64,000 nt of DNA from Bacteroidota bacterium (GCA_027624855.1 JAQBTQ010000002.1:62001-126000), one strand, 5' to 3'. Counted from the first letter of the stretch, positions 25,811 to 35,666 are shown. Notes: generated from the letters alone by a model not told the origin. A program made the numbers and translations.

Positions 25811-28543
25811 ATGGACCCGTTAGATTTTATCAGCCAAGCTGAGCCCCAAGCCGTAGAGTCACTGTATCAGCAGTACCGAGCTAATCCTGAATCCGTTGAC
25901 GCGAGTTGGCGGCTTTTTTTTAAGGGTTTTGACCTGGCCACCGCTAGCTATGGCGAAGATCAAGGATCTCCTCAAACATTGAAGGAATTCCAAGTAATTG
26001 GACTGATTCATGCTTACCGAGAGCGTGGGCACCTGTTTACCCAAACCAATCCGGTCCGTACGCGTCGGTCGTATCATCCGAATTTGGAATTGGAGCATTT
26101 TGGCCTCACTCAATCGGATCTTGATACGGTGTTTCAAGCGGGGACAGAGGTAGGGATAGGCCCCTCGACTTTGCGCAACATCATTGATCATTTGGATCAG
26201 ACGTATTGCCATAGCATTGGCATCGAATACATGATGATTCAGGATGTTGATCGCCAAGCTTGGGTGCGAGAGCACATTGAATTGGCCAATCGGCCTCGCA
26301 TCGAAGTCGCAGACCGAGTCCAAATTTTGAAAAAGCTTGCACAAGCAACCCTTTTTGAAGAGTTTCTGCAAAAGAAATTTGTTGGCCAAAAGCGGTTTTC
26401 ATTGGAAGGTGGCGAAACATTGATTGCCGCATTGGATGCCGTCATTGAAGAAGGCACCCGACATGGGGTAAAAGAAGTGTTCATTGGCATGGCGCACAGG
26501 GGGAGGTTATCCACCTTGGCCCATATTCTGGGAAAGCCATACGAGGAAATATTCTGTGAATTTGAGGGAAAGGCTTACGATGAGGAGGGAGAATTCGACG
26601 GGGACGTGAAATACCATTTGGGGTACTCTCGCACCCTTCAAGCAGACTCTGGCGAACCAGTGAGCATTTCACTGGCACCGAATCCTTCACACCTGGAATC
26701 TGTGGGACCGGTTGTCGAAGGGTTGTCTCGCGCGCGCATTGAGGCCTTGGATCAAGGTGAACAGGCCGTTCTCCCCATTTTGATTCATGGCGATGCAGCG
26801 ATTTCTGGTCAAGGGGTGGTTTATGAGGTTGCTCAAATGGCTCAACTTGATGGTTACCGAACGGGAGGAACGGTTCACATCGTCGTCAATAATCAAGTTG
26901 GGTTTACTACGAATTACCTAGATGGCAGAAGTTCAATCTATTGCACCGATGTCGGAAAGGTGACCCAGTCGCTCGTGTTTCATGTCAATGCAGATGATGC
27001 CGAAGCGGTCGTTCAAGTCATGCGCATTGCCTTGGCCTATCGTCAGCGATGGAACCGAGACGTCTACATTGACTTGCTGGGCTATCGAAAGTATGGCCAC
27101 AATGAAGGCGATGAGCCTATGTTCACCCAGCCGCAACTTTACAAGGCCATTTCAAAGCATGACAATCCATTGAAAATTTACATGGATAAGCTGATTGAGG
27201 ATGGATCGATGCAGGCAGAAGAGGTGGAAAAGGTCAGGGATGAGCAGTTGTCCCGAATGGAAAAGGCGTTTGAAAAAGCACAAAAGCAAAGCACGGCTCG
27301 GGTCGAAGATTTTTTAAGTGACATTTGGAAAGCTTACACGGCACCCAATGATGCTGCCCTGCATGCAACAGTGAAAACGAACGTTCCGGAGAAGCGTATC
27401 CGAGAATTGGCTACGGCCATGTCGACGCTTCCCGAAAACAAGGACTTTTATCGCAAGGTCAAAAAATTGATGAAAGATCGGATCAAGATGATTGAAGAAG
27501 ATCGTCTTGATTGGGCTTTGGGTGAGTTATTGGCTTATGCGACGTTGCTGACGGAAGGACATCCAGTGAGAATTTCTGGACAAGATGTGGAACGCGGAAC
27601 ATTCTCTCATCGCCATGCTGTCTTGAAGACTGAGGAGAGTGAGGAGGAATTTATTCCGCTGAATCAACTTTCAAAAGACCAAGCAAAACTCACCATTTTC
27701 AATTCTTTATTGAGCGAATATGCTGTGGCAGGATTTGACTATGGGTATGCTTTTGCCACGCCGAACGGCTTGACCATTTGGGAGGCGCAGTTCGGAGATT
27801 TCAATAATGGCGCTCAGATTTTGTTTGATCAGTTTCTGAGTGCAGCAGAGGACAAATGGAGGACCATGAATGGCCTCACCCTGCTATTACCGCATGGTTA
27901 TGAAGGCATGGGTTCGGAGCATAGTTCGGGTCGAATGGAGCGCTTTTTGCAGCTCGGAAGCGACGATAACATGTTCATCTGCAATGTGACGGAGCCGGCG
28001 AATTTCTTTCATTTGTTGCGTCGGCAGGTCAAGTTGAACTTTCGCAAGCCGCTTGTGGTATTTACGCCGAAGAAACTACTCCGGTATCCTCAAGCTGTTT
28101 CTAAAGTCTCTGACTTTGCAAAAGGCAACTTCCAAAAGGTGTTGGATGATCCGCGCATGACATCGACCAAAAAGCGAAGTGCGGTGAACACGGTGGTGCT
28201 TTGTACCGGCAAGATTTATTACGAACTAATAGAAAGACTGGAGGAACAGCCGGCCGAGAATTTAGCATTTGTACGCTTGGAACAATTGCATCCGCTGCCT
28301 GAAGCAGAGTTGAAAGGCATCATCAAACAATATGGTTCTGATGCGAATTACGTGTGGGTCCAGGAAGAGCCAGTGAATATGGGAGCGTGGTCATACCTGT
28401 TGCAAAATTTCATTGATGTGCCATTGAGTGTTATTGCCAGGAGCAAAAGCGCCAGCCCGGCATCAGGAAGCTCTGAAGTGCATGCTCGCCGTCAAAAGGC
28501 CATCCTTGATGAAGTTTTTTCACTTGCAGGTGGTGAACACTAG
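25811..28543 (+). CDS. sucA: 2-oxoglutarate dehydrogenase E1 component
   Basis: Thiamine-diphosphate enzyme of the TCA cycle that decarboxylates 2-oxoglutarate and passes the succinyl group to SucB. The protein has 910 residues. Its N-terminus (QAEPQAVESLYQQYRANP) is the E1o-specific subunit-binding segment. Later motifs include GMAHRGRLSTLAHILGKP, the ThDP-binding GDAAISGQGVVYEV and HIVVNNQVGFTTN, and the active-site GHNEGDEPMFTQPQLY; the C-terminal half has HGYEGMGSEHSSGRMERFLQL. The ATG at 25811 gives the expected start; a longer in-frame version adds 12 unrelated residues. sucB follows after 93 bases. Confidence 0.97.
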   Translation: MDPLDFISQAEPQAVESLYQQYRANPESVDASWRLFFKGFDLATASYGEDQGSPQTLKEFQVIGLIHAYRERGHLFTQTNPVRTRRSYHPNLELEHFGLTQSDLDTVFQAGTEVGIGPSTLRNIIDHLDQTYCHSIGIEYMMIQDVDRQAWVREHIELANRPRIEVADRVQILKKLAQATLFEEFLQKKFVGQKRFSLEGGETLIAALDAVIEEGTRHGVKEVFIGMAHRGRLSTLAHILGKPYEEIFCEFEGKAYDEEGEFDGDVKYHLGYSRTLQADSGEPVSISLAPNPSHLESVGPVVEGLSRARIEALDQGEQAVLPILIHGDAAISGQGVVYEVAQMAQLDGYRTGGTVHIVVNNQVGFTTNYLDGRSSIYCTDVGKVTQSLVFHVNADDAEAVVQVMRIALAYRQRWNRDVYIDLLGYRKYGHNEGDEPMFTQPQLYKAISKHDNPLKIYMDKLIEDGSMQAEEVEKVRDEQLSRMEKAFEKAQKQSTARVEDFLSDIWKAYTAPNDAALHATVKTNVPEKRIRELATAMSTLPENKDFYRKVKKLMKDRIKMIEEDRLDWALGELLAYATLLTEGHPVRISGQDVERGTFSHRHAVLKTEESEEEFIPLNQLSKDQAKLTIFNSLLSEYAVAGFDYGYAFATPNGLTIWEAQFGDFNNGAQILFDQFLSAAEDKWRTMNGLTLLLPHGYEGMGSEHSSGRMERFLQLGSDDNMFICNVTEPANFFHLLRRQVKLNFRKPLVVFTPKKLLRYPQAVSKVSDFAKGNFQKVLDDPRMTSTKKRSAVNTVVLCTGKIYYELIERLEEQPAENLAFVRLEQLHPLPEAELKGIIKQYGSDANYVWVQEEPVNMGAWSYLLQNFIDVPLSVIARSKSASPASGSSEVHARRQKAILDEVFSLAGGEH

Positions 28544-28636
28544 CATGGTGAACAATTCCCCTTGGAGAGGTTCGCACTTGTGAATCTTCCTTCGTTACTT
28601 GCAACATTCAGGAATTTGTCCAATTAGATTAGTATC

Positions 28637-29893
28637 ATGTCCCAACTCGAAATGAAAGTACCCAGTCCCGGGGAATCAATCAGTGAAGTTGAAATTGCCG
28701 CATGGCTGGTATCTGACGGTGATTATGTAGAAAAAGACCAAGCCATTGCTGAAGTTGATTCGGATAAGGCAACGCTTGAATTGCCGGCAGAGGCAGCAGG
28801 TGTGATTACGCTGAAAGCAGAGGAAGGAGACACCATCGAAGTTGGAGCTGTATGCTGTCTGATAGATACAAGTGCTGCTCCGCCTAAGGGAAAGAAGGCT
28901 GAGACAAAGAAAAAGACGGATACAGCAACACAGGAGCAGGCATTGCCGACTCCCGCACCTGCTCCCGTGGCAGTAGTTGCTGAATCCAGCAGTCATGCAA
29001 CAGGACATCCGTCTCCTGCGGCCAAAAAGATGCTTTCAGATCTGGGCATTTCAACGACCCAAGTATCGGGTACGGGCCGGGACGGTAGAATCCTTAAGCA
29101 AGATGTACTAGCGGCAATGGCTGACGGTTTTGACCAAAGTAGCGCTCAATCATGGGGGGGAAGTCGTGACTCGAGACGGGAAAAAATGTCCATGCTTCGT
29201 CGTAAAGTGGCGGAACGATTGGTCGGAGTGAAAAATGAAACGGCCATGCTGACCACATTCAATGAGGTCGATATGAAGCCGGTAATGGACCTACGGGCGA
29301 AGTATAAGGATGCATTTCGGGAAAAGTATGGGGTCGGACTGGGATTCATGAGCTTTTTTACAAAAGCCGTGACCCATGCAATTGCTCAATTTCCAGCAGT
29401 CAACGGAATGATTGACGGAAAGGAAATTGTGTTGCCTGAATACGCGGACATTGGAATCGCGGTGAGTTCACCTAAAGGACTCATGGTTCCTGTCCTTAGG
29501 AATGCCGAGACCATGAGCTTGGCACAAATTGAAGCCGAGATAAAGCGTTTGGCCATTCGAGCCCGAGACGGCGAGCTTTCGATCGAAGAGATGCAGGGAG
29601 GGACCTTCACCATAACGAATGGAGGGGTCTTTGGCTCCATGCTATCCACTCCGATTATCAATCCACCGCAAAGTGCAATCCTGGGTATGCACAATATTGT
29701 GGAAAGGCCAGTAGCAGTAAATGGAGAGGTGGAAATACGGCCGGTCATGTATGTCGCCTTGAGCTATGATCATCGAATCATTGACGGAAAAGAAAGTGTC
29801 GGATTCTTGTATGCTATCAAGGAGATGATTGAACAGCCGGAGCGGCTATTGTTCACCGGTAAAAGTCCAGAGGAGGTGCTCCTAGGACTGTAA
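28637..29893 (+). CDS. sucB: Dihydrolipoyllysine-residue succinyltransferase (E2o)
   Basis: Core of the 2-oxoglutarate dehydrogenase complex, 418 residues. The lipoyl domain covers 1-77 with the lipoylated Lys44 in DSDKA. A proline/alanine linker leads to the subunit-binding domain at about 123-160 ([23 protein letters not shown]). The catalytic domain carries His379 and Asp383 in [11 protein letters not shown]. The 93 bases after sucA hold no evident gene or strong promoter, so the two are probably one operon. A bidirectional terminator follows the stop codon. Confidence 0.96.
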   Translation: MSQLEMKVPSPGESISEVEIAAWLVSDGDYVEKDQAIAEVDSDKATLELPAEAAGVITLKAEEGDTIEVGAVCCLIDTSAAPPKGKKAETKKKTDTATQEQALPTPAPAPVAVVAESSSHATGHPSPAAKKMLSDLGISTTQVSGTGRDGRILKQDVLAAMADGFDQSSAQSWGGSRDSRREKMSMLRRKVAERLVGVKNETAMLTTFNEVDMKPVMDLRAKYKDAFREKYGVGLGFMSFFTKAVTHAIAQFPAVNGMIDGKEIVLPEYADIGIAVSSPKGLMVPVLRNAETMSLAQIEAEIKRLAIRARDGELSIEEMQGGTFTITNGGVFGSMLSTPIINPPQSAILGMHNIVERPVAVNGEVEIRPVMYVALSYDHRIIDGKESVGFLYAIKEMIEQPERLLFTGKSPEEVLLGL

Positions 29894-29913
29894 AGTCTCA
29901 ATGGTGTCGTAAA

Positions 29914-29948
29914 CAAAAAAACCCTTCGCCTTTAGACGAAGGGTTTTC
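29914..29948 (+). terminator. Terminator after sucB (probably bidirectional)
   Basis: Stem ACCCTTCG at 29921-29928 with CGAAGGGT at 29937-29944, an eight-base loop, an A run before it and a T run after it. It lies 27 bases after the sucB stop codon. The flanking A and T runs allow it to work for both strands. Confidence 0.85.
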
Positions 29949-29985
29949 AGGTTTGAATGTTTTGCGGGCTCCGTTTATGACGCAT

Positions 29986-30026
29986 TAAAAAACCCATTGC
30001 GTCAGCAGGACTGTACACAATGGGTT
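29986..30026 (-). terminator. Terminator on the reverse strand, downstream of rodA
   Basis: Perfect nine-base stem (AACCCATTG at 29991-29999, CAATGGGTT at 30018-30026) around an 18-base loop, followed on the reverse strand by a run of T. It fits as the end of the mreB-rodA operon, or of the short transcript proposed at 29986-30051. Confidence 0.8.
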
Positions 30027-30051
30027 TGAAGGGTCATTCTAAACAAAGCAC
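29986..30051 (-). ncRNA. Candidate small RNA of about 65 bases
   Basis: A full reverse-strand promoter (30055-30086) is followed about 30 bases later by the perfect terminator at 29991-30026. A transcript starting near 30051 would be about 65 bases and consist of a short A/T-rich head and a long terminator hairpin. No reading frame of note is inside. It could equally be that the hairpin only ends the rodA message and the promoter match is chance. Confidence 0.3.
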
Positions 30052-30054
30052 GTG

Positions 30055-30086
30055 CAAATATACGAAATTTAGCCGCTATAATCCAA
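30055..30086 (-). promoter_or_regulatory. Complete reverse-strand promoter downstream of rodA
   Basis: On the reverse strand: TTG (complement at 30084-30086), 21-base spacer, TATATTTG (complement at 30055-30062). Both boxes match the Bacteroidetes consensus exactly. It points away from rodA into the space before sucB. The palindrome GCACGTGC at 30048-30055 lies at the expected transcription start. Confidence 0.5.
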
Positions 30087-30129
30087 ACGTAATCAATAAA
30101 AATTTCGATGAATTAAGTATATATATCGA

Positions 30130-31452
30130 TTAACGCAAAACTGTAAATCGCTCCGCATCCAGGCGTAACAAAATGAAAATGAGTAAGGTAAATCCAATCA
30201 ACGAGGAACCTCCGGCACTCACAAACGGAAGTGGAATTCCAATGACTGGTGCGAGTCCAATGACCATTCCAACATTGATCAGATAATGCATGAAAAGAAT
30301 GCTCGCAACTCCGTAAGCGTATATCCTGGTAAAGGCACTTCGTTGGCGTTCGGCGAGCATCAAAATGCGCACTAGTAACCCCGTGAACAAAATGAGCACG
30401 AAAGAGGAGCCAAAGAAACCCCATTCTTCTCCGATGGTGCAGAAGATGAAATCTGTTTCTTGTTCTGGGACAAACCCGTAGGCCGTCATGGGACCTTGCA
30501 AAAAACCTTTGCCTGTCCAACTGCCAGAACCAATCGCGGCCTTTGAATGTCGGATGTTGTAATCCGCATCTGGATTTCCCACGTCGATCCCGAACAAGAC
30601 ATGAATTCTATCTCTTTGATGAGGTTTCAAAACCTTTTCCATTCCGCCGTGCAGCATGCCACTGAACCCGATACTCGCAATGCCGGAAATTAAAATGACA
30701 CGTCGAACAAATTTTCTTCTACGCGGAACAATCCAGTAAGGAGTTGTTATCCAAAGGATTAATCCAATTCCCAAAAGGACTCCCCACAACATAAATACAG
30801 CGGAATGGCTCCCGATTACAGGGTAATTGAGTTGGTTCGCTCCTGTTAGGATGGTGGCAACGGTAATCAGAAGTGCAGAGAATACACCCATTAACACGTT
30901 GCCCGAGAGGCCTTCGCGATAAAAGACAAAAATCAAACCGCCAAAAACCAGAACTGTACCGGCATCAGGCTGAAGCAAGATGAGTCCCGCGGGAATTCCT
31001 ATCACGATGATGGCCTTGATTAGGTTGTCGCGAGTTGCAATTTTTTCTGAAGTTCGACTCAATAGCCAGGCCAGCATCAGGGCAGTCCCTGTTTTGGCAA
31101 ATTCCGAGGGTTGGATACCGACGTTGCCGAAAGAAAACCAAGATTTCGCACCTCCAATGGTTTTACCAATAGCCAGGACCGCTAGCAGTGTCAGCAAATT
31201 GAATCCATAGTGGATTACAGCAGTTTTGATAAAGAATTCTCCTTCAATGAGTAGGATAGTGGCAGCGAATAGGATGCCAATGGCGACCCATATGATTTGT
31301 TTTCCCTGTTTATTGCCCCAATCAAACCAATCGACTGCATCAGCGCCAGAAGTCGCACTTGCCACATTGAAAAGGCCAATGATCATCAAGGCCATTACAG
31401 CGGCAGCGGTAAACCAGTCGATTCGTTGAAAGATTGGGGCAGTCCTCCTCAT
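30130..31452 (-). CDS. rodA: Rod-shape SEDS glycosyltransferase RodA
   Basis: Polytopic inner-membrane protein of 440 residues in the SEDS family, which polymerises peptidoglycan strands together with its partner PBP2. About ten hydrophobic spans are visible. Family segments include PSEFAKTGTALMLAWLLS, LLQPDAGTVLVFG (with the conserved Asp), KAAIGSGSWTGKGFLQG, and near the end GIPLPFVSAGGSSL. Its start overlaps the end of mrdA by four bases. Downstream lie a reverse-strand terminator and no further genes of this operon. Confidence 0.95.
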   Translation of the reverse strand: MRRTAPIFQRIDWFTAAAVMALMIIGLFNVASATSGADAVDWFDWGNKQGKQIIWVAIGILFAATILLIEGEFFIKTAVIHYGFNLLTLLAVLAIGKTIGGAKSWFSFGNVGIQPSEFAKTGTALMLAWLLSRTSEKIATRDNLIKAIIVIGIPAGLILLQPDAGTVLVFGGLIFVFYREGLSGNVLMGVFSALLITVATILTGANQLNYPVIGSHSAVFMLWGVLLGIGLILWITTPYWIVPRRRKFVRRVILISGIASIGFSGMLHGGMEKVLKPHQRDRIHVLFGIDVGNPDADYNIRHSKAAIGSGSWTGKGFLQGPMTAYGFVPEQETDFIFCTIGEEWGFFGSSFVLILFTGLLVRILMLAERQRSAFTRIYAYGVASILFMHYLINVGMVIGLAPVIGIPLPFVSAGGSSLIGFTLLIFILLRLDAERFTVLR

Positions 31453-33272
31453 GGGAAATACTTTGGAAATGGATACGTCGTCCTGATCATTCGCCGCTCT
31501 TTTTCCTTTTGAGTGACTTCACCGTTCAATTGCTTTTCGATGATCAAACTGGCAATGGGTGCAGCCCAATCTCCTCCGGATCCTGCGTTTTCAACATAAA
31601 CACTCAATGCGATTTGAGGGTTTTCCATGGGCGCAAAGGCGATGAATACGGAGTGGTCAACTCTCTTGGTTTGGACGGTTCCTGTTTTGCCGCAAACGGT
31701 AATACCAGGCACCTGCGCTTTTTTACCTGTGCCGTCGATTGACGTGACTACGGATTGCATGGCCCGGATGATCGAATTAAAGTTGCTCGGTTTGATGTCC
31801 GTTTCAAATCGCTCTGGCTTAAAAGAATCATCGATTGAGTCCCCAACAGATTTCACAACATGAGGCGCGAAATAATGCCCGTGATTTGCAATGATGGCTG
31901 CGAGATTCGCCATGTGGAGGGGCGTCGCAAGCAATTCTCCTTCGCCAATGGAAATCGAGTAGATGGTCGAATAGGCCCAGCGTTTTCTTCCGTACATCTT
32001 GTCATAGTCCGCTGTGTCAGGGACCATTCCCGTTCTGAGTGATGGAAAATGACCGCCTAAATCAGTTCCGAATCCGAAATTGCGCACGGACTCTGCCCAA
32101 TCACCAAGGTTGGAATGCGCGTCACTGAATACACTTCCTGTTGAACCATCTTGAATCATGCGTTTCATCACTTCATGGAAGTATGGATTGCATGAATGAG
32201 CGATGGCTTCTTCCAAATTGTCGAACGAATGATCTCCATGGCAACCGATAACCATGCGGTCGCAGAAGATGCGGGTCGAAGGCGAAATGGCGCGGCTTTC
32301 AAGTGCAATCAACCCCTGAACCATCTTGAAAATACTGCCTGGTCGATAGGTCGCGCGCATGGAGCGATTGAACAATGGTTTGTTTTTGTGATTGAGCAGG
32401 CTGTCGTAGTTATTGCCGCGATCCCGCCCAGTCAACAAGTCCGTTTCATAGGTCGGGGCACTGACCATGGCCAGGATTTCTCCTGTGTTGGGATCGAGTG
32501 CTACAATTGCTCCGCGCTTATTCGCCATGATTTTTTCAGCGTACGCTTGAAGCTCCATGTCGATGGTCAGGTGCAAATCGCTCCCCGGAATGGGTAAGGT
32601 ATCCAGTTCACCTTGTTGGGCAGATTCCCTATAATCATTGCGCAAGTCGACAATGTGTCGTTTTATTCCGGGTTTTCCCCGCAACACTTCTTCCCATTGG
32701 AATTCCAATCCAGACTTTCCTTTGTAGTCCCCCAGGCGATAACCTTCATTGGCATCAATATCGTTTTGATTGACCTCTCCATACTCACCAAGCAGGTGAC
32801 TCGCCAAGCCCGAGGGATTGGTGCGGATGGATCGTCGACGTGCTTCAATTCCTGGATACCGCCAGAGATCTCCAGATATCTTTGCATAATCTTCAGCGGG
32901 CAATTGCTTGCGAATGTTTGACGGTCGGTATGAAGCATAGGCATTCGCGCGTTTGAATTCTCGTTCTAATTCTTCCCTTGAAATACCCAGTAGCAATGCG
33001 AGTTGATTGGTATCCAATCCTCCTGCCGCCGTGCAGACTCTTGGCGTAAACCAGATATCATAACCGGCTTTGTTATTCAGGAGAATGTTCCCATTCCGAT
33101 CCAAAATGAGTCCACGAGCTGGAGTCAGGGTTTCCGTTTCTTCCGTGAGTCGCGCAGCGTAATCTTTCCATTCATCGGAAAAAATCTGCATTTGCATCAA
33201 ACGACCCAAAAAAATCAGGGTGATCAACAAGAAAATTCCGCTGATGATCCATTGCCTTTCTCTGAGGTTCAT
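31449..33272 (-). CDS. mrdA: Penicillin-binding protein 2 (peptidoglycan transpeptidase)
   Basis: Elongasome transpeptidase anchored in the inner membrane, 607 residues. The single span is at about 9-28, followed by the dimerisation domain and the transpeptidase domain. The three active-site motifs are visible: SIFK with the catalytic serine (YRPGSIFKM), SCN (AHSCNPYF) and KTG (CGKTGTVQT). It overlaps mreD at its start and rodA at its end, by four bases each, which fits equal production of the PBP2-RodA pair. Confidence 0.96.
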   Translation of the reverse strand: MNLRERQWIISGIFLLITLIFLGRLMQMQIFSDEWKDYAARLTEETETLTPARGLILDRNGNILLNNKAGYDIWFTPRVCTAAGGLDTNQLALLLGISREELEREFKRANAYASYRPSNIRKQLPAEDYAKISGDLWRYPGIEARRRSIRTNPSGLASHLLGEYGEVNQNDIDANEGYRLGDYKGKSGLEFQWEEVLRGKPGIKRHIVDLRNDYRESAQQGELDTLPIPGSDLHLTIDMELQAYAEKIMANKRGAIVALDPNTGEILAMVSAPTYETDLLTGRDRGNNYDSLLNHKNKPLFNRSMRATYRPGSIFKMVQGLIALESRAISPSTRIFCDRMVIGCHGDHSFDNLEEAIAHSCNPYFHEVMKRMIQDGSTGSVFSDAHSNLGDWAESVRNFGFGTDLGGHFPSLRTGMVPDTADYDKMYGRKRWAYSTIYSISIGEGELLATPLHMANLAAIIANHGHYFAPHVVKSVGDSIDDSFKPERFETDIKPSNFNSIIRAMQSVVTSIDGTGKKAQVPGITVCGKTGTVQTKRVDHSVFIAFAPMENPQIALSVYVENAGSGGDWAAPIASLIIEKQLNGEVTQKEKERRMIRTTYPFPKYFP

Positions 33273-33787
33273 CGTCCTTTCGTTTGGCGTTGGGTCAGGA
33301 GAACGATCAAGGCAAATGCCAGGGTTGAGAACAGGCTCGAAGTGAAGGCTTTACCCCAAGCAGAAAAAACCAGGCCCCATCTGGATGCTTCCCAAGTGAA
33401 TAGCCACAGGTGATGAATCAGCAATAAAGTGGCAGTGCGGATGATAAACCATGCCAAACCCATTGATGCGATGGTGGGTTCATCGGAATTTTCGTACCCT
33501 TCACGTGGCGCCATCAATCGATTGATCACAGGGATGGCTAATCCCATAATCAAACCCGAAGACATGAACAATCCTCCTTCATATGCAGCGAGATCGACCA
33601 GCGCTCCAACCATGCCGCACAACAACAAAATGAACAGGGGAGAGCGTTGCAAAGGGATCAGCAACATTCCGAGCAAATGGAACCCCAGAAACCACCATCC
33701 ATTCGCTAGTATCACGTATTGAAAGAATGCCAAGTGCAAAAGCACCGGGATAATGATCCGTCCGTATTCGATGAGCCGATTGTTCAT
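33269..33787 (-). CDS. mreD: Rod shape-determining protein MreD
   Basis: Small inner-membrane protein of 172 residues with about five hydrophobic spans (for example LLHLAFFQYVIL, FLGFHLLGMLLIPL, LFILLLCGMVGALVDLAAY). Sequence conservation in MreD is low, so the identification leans on length, topology and position between mreC and mrdA, with four-base overlaps on both sides. It links MreC to the elongasome. Confidence 0.88.
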   Translation of the reverse strand: MNNRLIEYGRIIIPVLLHLAFFQYVILANGWWFLGFHLLGMLLIPLQRSPLFILLLCGMVGALVDLAAYEGGLFMSSGLIMGLAIPVINRLMAPREGYENSDEPTIASMGLAWFIIRTATLLLIHHLWLFTWEASRWGLVFSAWGKAFTSSLFSTLAFALIVLLTQRQTKGR

Positions 33788-34578
33788 TTTCGAGAAGAAT
33801 CCGAGTTTGGAATCAGGGATTGGTATTGCTCTAACTCATTTCCGATTAGCACTTTCACATAATTCATGGAGCGAAAGTCTCCTGCAAGAAGGATAGGGAT
33901 TTGCAAGAACTGCCCGTCGAAGTAGGGTTCAGAATCATCCACTCGACCTATCAGCATCCCTTTTGGGAAAAACCCTTGAAAACCCGAGGTGAATATGGAG
34001 TCTCCAGGGGAGAAGGCAGTGCTTTTCGGGATGTCGTGAAGTGAGGCAATGGTGATGTCTGTTCCATCCCATGAAAGCCGACCCACTGGCCCATCCTTGC
34101 CAATGCGGACACTCCATTCTACCTCTCCGTTGATAATGGGTACCCCCAATGCATAGTGATCTGACACTTCTGCGATTCGGCCCAATGCGATTCCTTCGTG
34201 GCTAACGCCTTGACCAATGGCAATACCCTCCTCAATTCCTTGATTGATGATGAAGTAATTCGCATTGTTCGACCAGGTGAAACGAACGACTTCTGCCGAT
34301 TGGATTGTCGAAGGGGAACGTTGATTTGCAGCGAACAACTCGGCGCGCAAAGAGGCATTTTCCGCTAACAGTTCTTGGTTCAGTTCGGCCAATTCATTTA
34401 ACCTTGTCCACTTGGTGATTTGCTCATTCCAACTGCCCTGCCATTCCAATGTGCGCTTTACCCATTTGCCTCTCGGGTAACCGTTCCGAGTGACGTACCA
34501 TGAAAGCGCAAAAAATTGCAACACGCAAAACAGGAGGATTACATGGTATTGAATGATGAAGTTCCAGAGGTTGCGCAT
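33784..34578 (-). CDS. mreC: Rod shape-determining protein MreC
   Basis: Bitopic protein of 264 residues: one membrane span near residues 11-27, a coiled coil at about 55-85 (TRLNELAELNQELLAENASLRAELF), then a periplasmic double beta-barrel (YFIINQGIEEGIAIGQGVSHEGIALGRI, TSGFQGFFPKGMLIGRV). It follows mreB by 17 bases and overlaps mreD by four. It organises PBP2 and MreB along the cell wall growth zone. Confidence 0.94.
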   Translation of the reverse strand: MRNLWNFIIQYHVILLFCVLQFFALSWYVTRNGYPRGKWVKRTLEWQGSWNEQITKWTRLNELAELNQELLAENASLRAELFAANQRSPSTIQSAEVVRFTWSNNANYFIINQGIEEGIAIGQGVSHEGIALGRIAEVSDHYALGVPIINGEVEWSVRIGKDGPVGRLSWDGTDITIASLHDIPKSTAFSPGDSIFTSGFQGFFPKGMLIGRVDDSEPYFDGQFLQIPILLAGDFRSMNYVKVLIGNELEQYQSLIPNSDSSRK

Positions 34579-34595
34579 TCGAACCAGATCGGGGT

Positions 34596-35621
34596 TTAGT
34601 TGCGCATTAAGAAGGTAAAGCGATCAATGTTTTTTAATGCAATCGCTGTGCCCTTTGCAACAGCATGCAATGGATCGTCGGATACATGCACAGGCAATTT
34701 CGTTTTGGAAGAAATCCGCTTGTCCAATCCTCGAAGCAACGCACCTCCTCCAGCGAGGTAGATGCCAGTTTTGTAAATATCGGCGGACAATTCAGGGGGG
34801 GTCTGCTCCAAAGCGCTATGAATGGCTTCTTCAATTTTGGAAATGCTTTTGTCCAGTGCTTGAGCAATTTCAACGTGAGAGACCAAAATTTCTTTTGGGA
34901 TTCCGGTCATGAGATCTCGTCCACGAACAGGATAATCCTCTGGTGGATTTTCGAGTTCGGGGGTTGCTGCTCCTACTTCTATTTTGATCTGCTCCGCGGT
35001 GCGCTCACCAATCAAAATATTGTGTTGCCGGCGCATGTACTCCTCGATATCTGCTGTGAATTCGTCACCAGCCACGCGGATGTTTTTGTCTGTAACAATT
35101 CCACCCAAAGCGATGACGGCAATTTCTGATGTTCCCCCTCCAATATCAATGATCATATTCCCCATCGGCTCTTCTACATCGATGCCGATTCCTATGGCTG
35201 CAGCCATGGGTTCATGAATGAGGTATACATCCTTACCCCCGGCGTGCTCGGCGCTGTCGCCAACCGCTCGCTTTTCGACTTCGGTGATTCCTGAAGGAAT
35301 GCAAATGACCATTCGAAGGGATGGGGTAAACCACGATTTCCGGTTGTTGATCATTTTGATCATGCCCTTGATCATTTCCTCCGCTGCCTGAAAATCGGCG
35401 ATGACACCGTCCTTCAGCGGACGAATCGTTTCGATGTTTTTGTGGGTCTTACCATGCATTTGTTGGGCCAATCGTCCGATGGCTACCACGCGATTCGTGG
35501 TACGATCTTTGGCCACAATGCTCGGTTCATCTACGACAACTTTGTCTTCGTAATAAATGATGGTATTTGCGGTGCCTAGATCGATTGCGATCTCTTGCAT
35601 GAAAAAATTAAACAATCCCAT
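34596..35621 (-). CDS. mreB: Actin-like rod shape protein MreB
   Basis: Cytoplasmic actin homologue that guides lateral wall synthesis, 341 residues. Nucleotide-binding motifs are clear: IAIDLGTANTIIYY near the N-terminus, MIIDIGGGTSEIAVIALGG in the middle, and GIYLAGGGALLRGLDKRI near the end. MGLFNFFMQ supplies a short hydrophobic membrane-anchoring start, which supports the ATG at 35621 over an upstream in-frame start. First gene of the mreBCD-mrdA-rodA operon; a -7 box and an inverted repeat lie 40-70 bases upstream. Confidence 0.96.
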   Translation of the reverse strand: MGLFNFFMQEIAIDLGTANTIIYYEDKVVVDEPSIVAKDRTTNRVVAIGRLAQQMHGKTHKNIETIRPLKDGVIADFQAAEEMIKGMIKMINNRKSWFTPSLRMVICIPSGITEVEKRAVGDSAEHAGGKDVYLIHEPMAAAIGIGIDVEEPMGNMIIDIGGGTSEIAVIALGGIVTDKNIRVAGDEFTADIEEYMRRQHNILIGERTAEQIKIEVGAATPELENPPEDYPVRGRDLMTGIPKEILVSHVEIAQALDKSISKIEEAIHSALEQTPPELSADIYKTGIYLAGGGALLRGLDKRISSKTKLPVHVSDDPLHAVAKGTAIALKNIDRFTFLMRN

Positions 35622-35658
35622 GGGTGGACGATGGATTTTTGAAGACGTAGTGACCACT

Positions 35659-35666
35659 CAAATATA
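35659..35666 (-). promoter_or_regulatory. -7 box of the mreB operon
   Basis: TATATTTG on the reverse strand, perfect TAnnTTTG, about 37 bases before the mreB start. A TTG lies 15 bases upstream (35682-35684), slightly short of the normal spacing. The imperfect inverted repeat at 35672-35691 (GTGGAATT, GGC, AATTCCCAC) overlaps that -33 position and could bind a regulator. Confidence 0.5.

Noticed and set aside
25859-26389. 176-codon antisense frame inside sucA
   Set aside because: No start signal or family likeness; the sense frame encodes a highly conserved enzyme.
29894-30129. A small protein gene in the longest gap
   Set aside because: No convincing frame; the gap is explained by two terminators and a promoter.
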